Source of the DNA: Zygnema circumcarinatum
Taxonomy: Eukaryota > Streptophyta > Zygnematophyceae > Zygnematales > Zygnemataceae
DNA: 64,000 nucleotides
Assembly (NCBI GenBank): GCA_037447605.1
Contig: CM074809.1
Span: 3,239,716 to 3,303,715 of the forward strand
Reading direction: 5' to 3'
Shown here: positions 1 through 10,500 of the stretch, one piece after another
Layout: every line of letters starts with the position of its first letter
Position numbering within the stretch: position 1 is the first letter of the stretch
Position numbers and translations under genes: made by a program
Notes under the pieces: generated by a model
Databases searched by the model: none
Told to the model about the DNA's origin: nothing
The model's input: only the letters and a program-made list of their open reading frames with translations

Positions 1-2383
1 CCCCCTCCCTCCAAACTCTCTCTCTCACTCGACCTCGGACTCTCCGTAATGTCATCACTACAATCATCACGAGAGAGGCTGCTGACCGAAACTGCCGGCT
101 CATCGAAATTCCAATCAGACCAAGATGCTCTTCTATGCGTAGAATTGGACCCTGTTGACTGCTTCTGTGAGCATTCCCCCATTGGAGTTGGTAGAGAGGG
201 TGCTTCCGACGGCGAATCATCGGAGCAAATAACCAAAGGTGGTAGGGCTTCACGAACTGTCCGAACTTGCAAAGGTTTCGACTTTTGAGAGTTCCAAAAA
301 GCTGCCTCTTTTCGCTTACCATTTTCGGAAAGCAAGTGATCGTAATCAGGCAGGAGATTAGAGCCCAATTTGTTTAATCCGCTTCCCTTACTTATCGAAT
401 TGAACTGATGGAGGGGTCTCTCCGTAGGCTCTAACATGGAAATTCCCTTAGTGGTTAAGGGCCCGCTCCAAGACTCGTGCATCCCTAAATGACACTTTAT
501 CGAGGGGGGATAGAATAGGGGTCCGCTCGTTTTAAAGTCATAATTAGCAGCTTCCAAGGGGGCTACTCCTGCAAGGGCAAATCTAGGTCGACTCTTATGA
601 CCCCACAGTCGGCCAACTCCATTCACTCCTTCCCGGGGACTCCGCGATCTCTCTCTCCACTCTCTCTCCCAATCCTCTCCCTCCTCTCTCTCCCTCCCAT
701 TCAGCGGCTGCGATATGTTATGGAACGTCCCGGATCGCCACCACTTTCCTGAAGATTCCGCCGCTCCTTTTGAAGGGGGAGAGAGCCTCCTCCAATCCTC
801 CAAATCTGGGCTACCATTTCCATGACTCCGTACAATCTTTGAAACAGATCTTAGAAAACGATGGACCCTTCCCGAGGACTTAGACGCATCCCCTCTCTTC
901 TGCTGCTGCTGCTCTCTCTCCCTCTCTTCTAACGAGTGGTTTCCGCCCCACCACGACCTCAACTTGCTCTCATGCTCTCTCTCTCCCCTCTCTCCCTTCC
1001 CAAACTCCATCTCTCCCGACCCCGCCCACGCGAGATCGAGAGTTTCGTCTGAAGCTACCGTCGAAGCTGAATCCCCCGAGGGGCTATGTTCGGGAATTCT
1101 ATTGTCGAGATATTCCGCCCACAAACTCGCATAGAGAGAGGGAGTTAGAGGCCGCGAGAGAGGGAGTCTCCAGGACTCCTTCCGGGTGAAGGAGCGAACC
1201 GTGAGCTGCCACCTGGCATGCGCTTGAAGCACCACCTGAGTGGCTCCATCGGCTGCGATAGCCTGTCTGTCTGCTTCATTGAACGGTTCCGTGATTTCTG
1301 TACAGTTCAAGACAGTGAACATGTGTCAGCAGTTCCGTTGGGCTCTGTTCCGTAACAGAGCTCTATGTGCATGTGTTGGGGGGGGGGGGAAAGCACAGTG
1401 TTTTGGAGATTGTGGAGGGTTTAAATAGCGCCTGTGTGATGGGGCGGGGGGGAGGAGGAAGGGAGGAAAGAAGGGGGGAAGAGAGAGAGGGGGTGGGGGG
1501 AAAAGGGAGGAGATGGGAGCGGGATGAAAGCATGAAATGGTTTCATCGCACTACTAAACTTAAAAACTTAAATGAACTTAAAAAGCTCATGTCGGAACAA
1601 AGCTCAGGAAAAAGAAGAAAATAATTGTTTGAGAATTTCAAACTCACCGTCCGAAAAATTCCCGTAGCACTTCCTGACCCACTTCCGAACCTCCTCCAGC
1701 CCCTGCCAGACATCACTCTCTCCCTCCTCTCCCACTCTCTCCCTCCTCTCTCTTCCCTCTCCTCCCTCTCCACCCTCTTCCTCTCCTCCTCCCACCCTCG
1801 CCCTTTCCTCCTCTCCCTCCCATCCCTCTCTCTCCCTTTCTCCCGCAGGCACAGCTACCACCGTCCACGACAGCAGTGAGTTCCTGCTAGTCACAGCCAA
1901 GGCGCCCACTAAGCGCACAACGCTAACCTCTCCCATGGAACGCCTCTCCTCCCCTAGAAGCACCCCCGGGAGAGGCCTCCCTCCCCCGCCCTCTCCCACC
2001 CAAGTCCGCGGAAAAAAGCCGAAGTTTCCCGCCATACAGGGTTCAGGGAAATAAGAAGGTTCGCCGCCATGGCTGCCGCCCAGGGACTTCAGAGGGCGCA
2101 GGGGAGTGAAGGGCTCGTTCCCGGCAACTTCGTGCTCTGCGGTGTCGCCACGTGGCGTCAGGCAGACGAAGTGAAATAGGTTTTCTGGAGGTTCATGCAG
2201 TCCCCGGTAGTCCCGGGGCGCCGCGTGGCGCAAAGGGAGGTCGTGTAAGGGGGAAATTTCTTCAGAGGCGGCCTCGTCCAATAGGAGGACGCGGAAGGAG
2301 AGAGTCCCCTTCTTTCCAAATCCCACTTGCCGCCATCTCCGCGGGTTCGGGGAGGTGGGGGACTCAGGCAGGGGCGGCGCCAT
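1..2383 (-). CDS. Divergent family I inorganic pyrophosphatase-like protein with long C-terminal extension (3' end beyond window)
   Basis: Read on the minus strand: exon A 2383-1853, exon B 1702-1648, exon C 1297-1 and still open at the window edge. The B/C junction splits one codon consistently (phase 1). The A/B junction is phase 0, but the interval is also open without splicing, so an acidic Gly/Glu insert is possible instead of an intron. The ATG at 2383 sits in a GCCATGG context and is the first in-frame ATG. Exon A has the pyrophosphatase landmarks SPLHDLPL, FHFVCLTPRG, NEPFTP, NFGFFPRTW and the GALAV strand; exon B resembles the helix before the usual IPDGK motif; exon C starts with the usual C-terminal helix (VVLQAHARWQ). 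Canonical enzymes cleave pyrophosphate using Mg-binding Asp residues. Here the GDNDPxD loop is absent, the DxxxxDWK segment reads as Ser/Thr/Asn, and the EIPK lysine is replaced by Arg, so activity is unlikely. Exon C continues for about 400 further stop-free codons rich in Ser, Arg, Glu and Gly with no domain I recognise. Family membership is fairly sure; function is unknown. Confidence 0.7.
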
Positions 2384-4036
2384 GGCTGAGAGCTCGGAGA
2401 GAGAGAGGGAGAGAGCGCGGAGGGGGAAGGGGAGGGGAGAGAGGAAGGGAAGGCGAGAGGCTTGTACGGAAATTCGTACATCAGTTGTACGGCATATACG
2501 GATGGCTGCTCTAACGGCCGGCGCGGTCGGCAGAGTCTTGCGGGCTTCATTGAAGGCGGCCGAGGGGACATTTATTTTCCGGGCAGGTCTGTCTGCCCGG
2601 GGATGACATTCTGTGCTGCCCGGAAACACGTGTTTGGCGGACTGGCTTTGTTCTCGGGCAGATAGGTGGGCGGCTGTGGCATTTTAATTGTTCTTTTTCT
2701 TTTTAGGATTGGTTTTGGTAATACTATGGTTTGTTTTAAAAGATATTCGGGCTGCCCGGAAAGGAAAAGTGGCGCCGGATCATGCGAAGGGGCGTTTCGC
2801 CGTTTTGGGGCGATCCGTTCTATGGGCTGCGAGCCAGGCTGGCACCGTTTTGAAATAATTTCGCCTAGTGTCCGCCAGATTGGAAAAAAAAAATTCGGCT
2901 GCGAGCTGACGGCACGATATTTTTTTTTTTTTTCTGACAGAGAGCCGTTATTGACCCGCCCGGAACTCCCTTGAAAAAGATTTACGGCGGAGGAAGCGGG
3001 ACAGCCGGTCAGGAAAAATACAAGAGTAATTAATTCGATCCTGGGCCGAGAATTCCGGGCAGCGGAAGCAGATTTTCTCCTGATACGTCCCGTGGAATCA
3101 GGGCCTTCCTATTGGTTAGTCAACGCCGGGTCACCTCGTTGAAAAAAAAATTGGCATCTTTTCCGCCAATCAGAACGTGGATTTCCTGCGTGGAATTCAG
3201 TAAAAAAATTGGACCAATCGCGGGGACGTCCCACGTGCGCGCGATGATTGTCCGGAGATCCGGCTACGCTGTACGGATGTAACATCGGTCGGCGGAAACC
3301 GTCGTTCGTACAACTCTCGTACCACCTTTTCTGGCGTTTTGTGAGTCCCTGGGCGGCAGGACCCCGCAAACTCGGGTCCGACACACAGATGGTCGGTGGT
3401 CGGCGCCGCAAATCACGGCGGCCATCCCGAGAGGATCTGAAAGGGTACCATGCAAGTCGTCGTTTTAACACGTGTCGAATGCTCGTGCAAGTGTCGGCGG
3501 GTACCGACAGGTGGTCTGCATGTGAGGCCAAAGCGCTCATTATGGCACTCCAGAAAGACGTAGTGTATGACGCCGATATCCGTCATTCTCTGTCCGCGCC
3601 TGATCTCCTATTGGTTCAAATTCCATACGTGGCGAGCCGAGGAGCGGCGTGGCGGTAACGGACAAAATAGCGTGGCGCGTGAATCGGGAGGGCGGCGGTG
3701 TTGTCGCGTATCGGCGCTCGGGCAAGTGCGCAACCGAAGGGCCCCGGGCGGGCGCCGACACGCGGCGCCCGGGGGAGGGGGGCGCAGTTGGGCAACGGTC
3801 CGAGGCGCTGTCGGCGTTCCGAGCTTTGTGAACGTTCCTAGGACAGTTGTTGGATGCTTCCGCATGTTGGCTGCAACATGCATGTGGTGCGCATGCATCC
3901 ACCCATGCATGCATGCATGCGCCATGCTGAGGAGGTCCACATCCATGCCCTCGTTCCGTGCCCTTCCAGTTTCCACACGTCGCAGTTGAGAGGACACGGT
4001 AGAACGGGGAACCCAACTGGCGTACTGCAATTTTGA

Positions 4037-4116
4037 CATTTTTGCATTTTTGCATTTTTGCATTTTTGCATTTTTGCATTTTTGCATTTTTGCATTTTTG
4101 CATTTTTGCATTTTTG
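4037..4116. repeat. Perfect 8-bp tandem repeat, 10 copies
   Basis: The unit CATTTTTG is repeated ten times without a mismatch and is followed by a partial copy. It lies in the divergent intergenic region, next to an ATGC-rich palindromic stretch (3896-3926). Overlapping minus-strand frames rich in Lys, Cys, Asn and Met are artefacts of this repeat. Confidence 0.95.
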
Positions 4117-5276
4117 CAGCGTGCGACTCCATCCATGCGACGCGCATGCTAAGTCGCACATTCGATGAGTTGCATTAGTGAGGCGCCCCACTCCTGCTTC
4201 ATGGTGCGACGTGCTCCTCGTAATGCGACGTTCATGCGACGAATGACCCTCATATACGTCGCACTATGGGGAGCATGTTGCATTCTGCCGGGAATATGAT
4301 GAATTTCTATTTCTTTTGAGAAACAGTACATCCATGGCACGTTTCTCCCTCACAACACAGTCTTGGTCTGGACTAAATCCTAACATTGCCGCCACAAATC
4401 GGGGCCCAGAAACCCACCGAACTCCAAAACCAGAAACCGGCCGTACGACGCGGCTCTGACGAATCCACGATCTCCGTCCGTACGTCCAGTCAGCACCCCG
4501 CGACAGCTGAGTGGCTGACCGCCCAAACCTCCCGGGACACGTGGCATAGTAGTGTGCGTCGGTCCGGTGAGGTCGAATGGGTGCTCGCCACGTGGTGTTG
4601 CTCCACGACCATTGGCTGGCCGCGGCGGCCCCTGGGCGCACCGACCAGGGGCTCCCCTCCACCGACATGTCGGCTCTCGCTCCCTCTCCCTCCCTCTCTC
4701 TCCCTCTCGCTCCCTGTCCCGCCCTCCCCCTCACTCTCCCTCTCCCTCCCTTTGCCCCCCTCCCTCGTTCTCTCTTTCTCCCTCCCTCTCCCATCACTGC
4801 TAGACAGCTGCATTGAGCTAGCTCCGCAGGAAGTAGGACTGACGCATATCAGGAAGCCCTAGTAAGAGGAGAGGACGAGAAAGGGAGAGGGTTAGATCAA
4901 CTAAAAGAGAGAGAGAGAGAGAGGGAAGCGAGGGAGAGGAGTAGGAGTGGGAGAAGATTGCCGGAGGATAGGAGGACAGTTAAAGTGGTGGGAGCACTGT
5001 GATATTCCGAATTCGGAAAGGACGCGGAAGAGGGGGCGGGAGTAGGAGGAGGGAGTGGGCGGCGCGGAAGCCATGGCGGAGGGAGGGAGTGGGAGCGAGG
5101 ACGAGTTTGTCAGCTTGGTTCGTCGCACTCTCCTCGTTTAGTCACATGAGCGAACCCCTCTCCCCTCCTTGAGTCTCTGCTCTCTTCACCTTCCGCCCGC
5201 TACTTCGCATTTTCCCATCCAAATTCTCCATTTCCTCTGCATCACTCTCATATTTAACCCTTATACCTTCCTCCTT

Positions 5277-5329
5277 CCCTCCCTCCCTCCCTCCCTCCCT
5301 CCCTCCCTCCCTCCCTCCCTCCCTCCCTC
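5277..5329. repeat. CCCT microsatellite
   Basis: Continuous CCCT tetranucleotide run of about 13 units, inside a longer pyrimidine-rich stretch upstream of the H+-ATPase start. Confidence 0.9.
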
Positions 5330-6000
5330 ATCCCTTTTTCTCCTTTTGAATCATACCTGATGCTCTACGGCTTCTCCCTCTCCCTCTCCCTCTCCTTCGC
5401 CTCCTTCCTTCCTTTCCTTTATCTCAGTTCTTCTGCAAGGTCCCTCCCTTCCAATCGTGCTCTCTACCTCATCTCTGCGCCCCCCTCCCTCCCCCTCTCT
5501 CTCCCTCTCCCTCTGCCCCCTACTCACACCGCACCCCAAAGGTGTTCTATGGATCAAACTTCGCGCTTTTCAGCACAAATTTTCAGACCACCAATTTTTT
5601 TCCAGAACAAACCTTTTCTTATTTTTTTTTATTTTTCTTGTTTCCGAGTTTTTTTTTGATCGCGCAAACTTCTGAACTCTGAGAGAGATAAATTCTCATT
5701 TCTCCTTGAGCCGTGAGCTGAGAGAAAGTAATGGGGAATCTTATCCTTCTATTTAAAAAAATAAAAATAACAAAACAAAAATCTCTACTCCCCAAAAAAA
5801 AACCCATCTCTATCCTCCGCTGAATCTTTGCTGGAACTAAAGCGATATTTCAAATCGATGATTCAAAGTTTCCGACAAATAAAGGGAAACCACGAGGCGC
5901 GGTGTTCCGTACCCGCCTGAAACATGGCTTTGAGGCAGATTGCTGTTAATTAGCCTCTAATTTTTTACCCGCCCGCCCGGCCGCCCGGCCGCCGGCATGC

Positions 6001-6137
6001 ATGCACATGCAGAACGAGGCCCCTCTGGAGGCCGTGTTCGCGCAACTCCGCTCGAGCCGGCGCGGGCTCGCGGAAGAGGACGCGGCGCAGCGCATCGAGC
6101 TCTACGGCTACAACCGGCTCGAGGAGAAGAAGGCGAG

Positions 6138-6170
<33 letters not shown>

Positions 6171-6171
6171 C

Positions 6172-6210
<39 letters not shown>

Positions 6211-7450
6211 GACCGACCTCTCTCGTTCTCTCTCTCTCGACCTCTCTCGACCTCTCGACCTCTATCGGCCTTACTCTCTCTCTCTCCCCTGTTCTCTCTC
6301 TGTCCCTTTCGTCCTCTCCCTCTTCCTTTCTCGCACTCCCTCGCAATTTCCTCTCTTTTCCCCCCTCCCTCTCTCACTATGTTATCTTTCGCTTTCTCCC
6401 TCTCTCTCACTGCACTCTTTCCGTCCTCCCCCCTTCTTTTTCAAGCTCTCTCTTTCTCTCTCTCTCGCCTGCCTCCCTCTTGCCCCTCCCTCTTTCCTCA
6501 TCCTTTCGCTCTCTCTTTCTCTACCTCTCTCTTTTTGCAATGTCTTTCTCTCTGTTTCCCCACTACGTCCTCCACCCCCCCCCCCCTCCCCTCAACTCCC
6601 CATTTCTCTGTGCTGAGATGTTGGTTCTGGGTGGGAAATCGACGAAGCAGGAGAGCAAGATTCTCAAGTTTTTGGGCTTCATGTGGAACCCGCTCTCATG
6701 GGTGATGGAGGCGGCGGCTGTCATGTCGCTCGTCCTGGTAAACTTCATCTCAAAGTTTACGTTTTCGTTATTGAACCTCAACTTCAATCTTAATCTTGAA
6801 CGTTTCGGGTCATTTTAACCCAACTATAAACCTTAATCCTAAACCTGCAACAATGAGGATATTCCCTTGAAGCGTTTTTTTTACCTCTGAGTACGTTGAA
6901 CTTGGGAGTGACTCTCATATGTAACTTTGTCAAAATGGGTGGCAGGCGGAGCCTCCTGATTATGCCGACTTTTTGGGAATATCTTTCCTTCTTATCGCCA
7001 ATGCCACCATTTCCTTTATCGAGGAGAATGCGGCGGGAAATGCGGCAGCGGCTCTCATGGAACGGTTGGCGCCAACTGCGAGGGTGCGCTACAGACTCAC
7101 ATGGAACCCGTTTGAGGGAATGTCTGTCACTTAACAAAGGAAATAGAAGAGAGGAAGAATTAGTGAGGAAAGGCTCGGTTCGATTCATAGCTAACTACAT
7201 AGAATCGCCTAAAGTATGTGGGGGAAAAAGAAGAGAGGTTGAAGCTGCTGTTTACCACGTATAAAAAAGCAATGTATTGGATCGAGTGTTGTTGACAAGT
7301 GGGGGGGCTCTTGCAGGTGTTGAGAGACGGAAAATACAAAGAAAGAGATGCCGCTGTTCTTGTTCCGGGCGACATCATCACTATCAAGTTGGGAGACATC
7401 ATTCCGGCAGACGCGCGCCTGCTTGAAGGAGACCCATTGAAAATTGATCA

Positions 7451-7511
<61 letters not shown>

Positions 7512-10500
7512 AAGCAAAAATAAAGAACTTGTTCCTTGTTGAATAGTGTGGAGGGTAGGCTGACACGTGGCAGTGGTGGCATGGCGGCGGGAGCAGTCGG
7601 CCCTTACTGGCGAGTCGATGCTCTCGACGAAGTACCCCGGGGACGAAGTGTACTCGGGATCGGTCTGCAAGCAGGGGGAGCTTGAAGCCCTCGTTATTGC
7701 AACTGGGATCAAAACATTCTTTGGAAGAGCAGCAAACCTCGTAGAGACAACGGAAGATATCGGCCACTTCCAACAAGTAGGTTGCAATGTCCCACAATGT
7801 CAAAGGCGCAGCCATCTTACCTCTATCTTCTCTCTCCTTCAACATTTGACAACATGTCGATGAGGGTGTCCGTTATGCCCATCTTCACATGTGTAATGCG
7901 CATGATTGCTGTGTTTTTTTTACTGTCCAATCTCTGTCTATACAATGCTTGCTTCCTATATTACCGTATTGAAGTTCGCGCTTTGTTTTGGATGCAGGTG
8001 TTGACATCCATCGGGGCCTTCTGCATTTGCTCAATTGCGGTGGGACTGGTGATAGAAACAAGCCTGATGTTCACAGTGCTTAACCGCTCCTACCAGGCGG
8101 GCATCAACAACCTCCTCGTGCTCCTCATTGGCGGCATCCCCATCGCCATGCCGACCGTGCTCTCTGTCACCATGGCCATCGGGTCGAATGCGTTGGCCAC
8201 CCAGGTAGGTCGGTGCGGGGGTGTGACAGTTTTGCGGGCTGGGCTGGTAGATAGGAATATTGTTTATTACGAGTATGATGATCATACATACATACATACA
8301 TACATACATGATACATACATGATGATCATAGTCGCTACATGTTGAAGGAAGGGTTGAAGTACGGTCGGAGATTCACCCATAGTGTTAATTTCGATTGGTC
8401 GAAACAGGTCAGAGAATGAACGGTGTTGTTCGTTGCGTCTTGCAGGGCGCCATTGTGAAGCGGATTACTGCTATTGAGGAGCTTGCCGGGATGGACATTC
8501 TTTGTAGTGACAAGACGGGCACGCTAACTCTCAACAAGCTCACAGTCGACAAGAACTTGGTCGAGGTGCGAGGCTCCAACATTGGTCCTAACTCACATGA
8601 AACATTATTTCCAATGCAATCCCCAAAACTTGCAGGAGGATGCAATTCCGACTCGTTCTTGAATGCTTATGCCCCTCCTTGCCCACTTTCTCTTTCAAAC
8701 AATTCTTATCGATGGAGTGGTCACAGGTGATCGCACGAGGCATGGACGCCGACGAAGTGATCCTCCTCGCGGCCCGCGCTTCGAGAGTGGACAACCCTGA
8801 CGCTATTGACGCCTGCATTGTGGGAATGCTTGACGACCCCGAACAGGTATGCATGCAACCACTCGCTGCGAGTCGCTCTGAAAACGAGAAAGACAAGTAG
8901 GAGTCTTAATCAAAAGGGTAAGGTAAGAAGTCACGCCTTTCACTCTTTCTCATTCGTTTTTTTCTTATTCTAACCCCTCTTCCACCTTCTATGCATTCTG
9001 TGTGCCGTTTTATGAACCGAGGACAGGCACGTGCTGGCATAAAGGAGGTCCATTTCTTCCCCTTCAATCCGGTGGATAAGCGAACAGCAATCACTTACAC
9101 AACCGAAGACGGAAAAATGTACCGCGCCAGTAAGGGGGCCCCTGAGCAAGTAAGGAATCTTCCTTTCATGAGGCCCTCACTTTTTGAAACTTAATTATAG
9201 AGCAGAACAAAACGACCCAAATGCTGAGTAGACGTCGACAAGTTAACCTTTTCTTAATTTAAATAATAAAAAGTACTCACAAGTATGTCAGTTTTGTTCT
9301 GCGAATGAATGCAGATATTAGCTTTGGCTGCAAACCGCGAGCACTTGGAAAGCCGAGTGAGGGAGACAATTCGGAATTACGCCGACCACGGCTTGCGCTC
9401 ACTCGGGGTTTGTCTGCAGGTTCGCTCTCCTTCCCTCTTCTTACCATATAGCCATTCCATTTCAAATATTGGCCAACCACAAGGTTGCAAGCCAAGCCTC
9501 GACTAATTTATTTGTTGGGTTCAATTGTTTCATACAGTTCTCGTTTGCTGTGGGTTTTTGTGTGTGTGTGCCATAGAGAAAGCGAGAGGGGGAGAGAGAG
9601 AATGTTAGAGGGGGGGGAGGGAGAGACCTTGTCAGTAACCTTGTTATGATGAGTGCAGGAGGTGCCGGACGGCAACAAGGACAGTCCCGGCGGGCCGTGG
9701 GAGATGGCGGGCCTCCTCCCTCTCTACGACCCTCCGCGGCACGACAGCGCGGAGACCATCCGGCAGGCCTTGGAGCTCGGGGTCAAAGTCAAAATGATCA
9801 CAGGTGGGAAGGCCACAGCCCCTGCAGCGGGCCGAGGCAGGGAGAGGGAGAGAGAGAAAGAGAGGGAGAGGGACGAGGGAGAGGGAGAGGGCGAGGGCGA
9901 GGGAGAGGGAGAGGAAGAGGGAGAGGGACAGGGAGAGGGAGAGGGAGAAAGCTGCCTGCCTTAAAATTTCATTTAAAACTACTGCCACTTTTATTAGATT
10001 TATTTTTCTGTTGTTTTTTGACGTCTTTTGTGTTTTCTCATCGCATTTTTTTGGACGCGTAAATAGGGGACCAGCTTGCCATCGCGATAGAAACTGGAAG
10101 AAGACTGGGAATGGGGTCCGAAATGTATCCTTCAACCAACCTCTTCAGTGGCAAGCAGAAAGATCCGGATCGAACACTTGCGGAAATTATAGAAGATGCC
10201 GACGGATTTGCAGGAGTGTTTCCTGGTGAGCATAGAAATTGAAAAACGTATGCTTTCTGCGTTATCAATTAATCCATCAATCAGCCAAAACCCGGACTAC
10301 TAACTCAAATTCATCGTTCTCTCTCTCCCCCTATCTCTCTCTCTCTAGTTCTCTCTCTCCCTATCTCTCTCTCCCTCTCTCTCCCCTCCTCTCTCCCTCC
10401 TCTCTCCCTCTCTCTCCCTCTCTCTCTCCCTGTCTCTTCCTCCCTCTCTCCTCCCTCTCTCCCTTTCTCCCTCTCTCCCTCTCCCTCTCTCCCCATCTCT

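Larger units (their letters stand above)
2384..5996. promoter_or_regulatory. Divergent intergenic region between the PPase-like gene and the H+-ATPase gene
   Basis: No convincing coding sequence on either strand. It contains GTACGG-type words (around 2463-2500, 3270, 3307, 4441, 4479), ACGTG-core words (around 3233, 3468, 4541, 4590) and CCAAT/ATTGG boxes (around 3110, 3165, 3212, 3610). There is a block of six TGCGAC/GTCGCA words at about 4135-4264 and long CT-rich stretches at 4675-4800 and 5275-5520. The open frames seen here are produced by low complexity or tandem repeats. It presumably holds the promoters of both flanking genes. Confidence 0.5.

Noticed and set aside
49-288. A 79-codon plus-strand ORF at the left edge
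   Set aside because: It lies opposite the much longer stop-free minus-strand frame that joins in phase to the pyrophosphatase-like exons.
3540-4159. Minus-strand Lys/Cys/Asn/Met repeat protein
   Set aside because: It is the translation of the CATTTTTG tandem repeat in three frames, with no conserved context.
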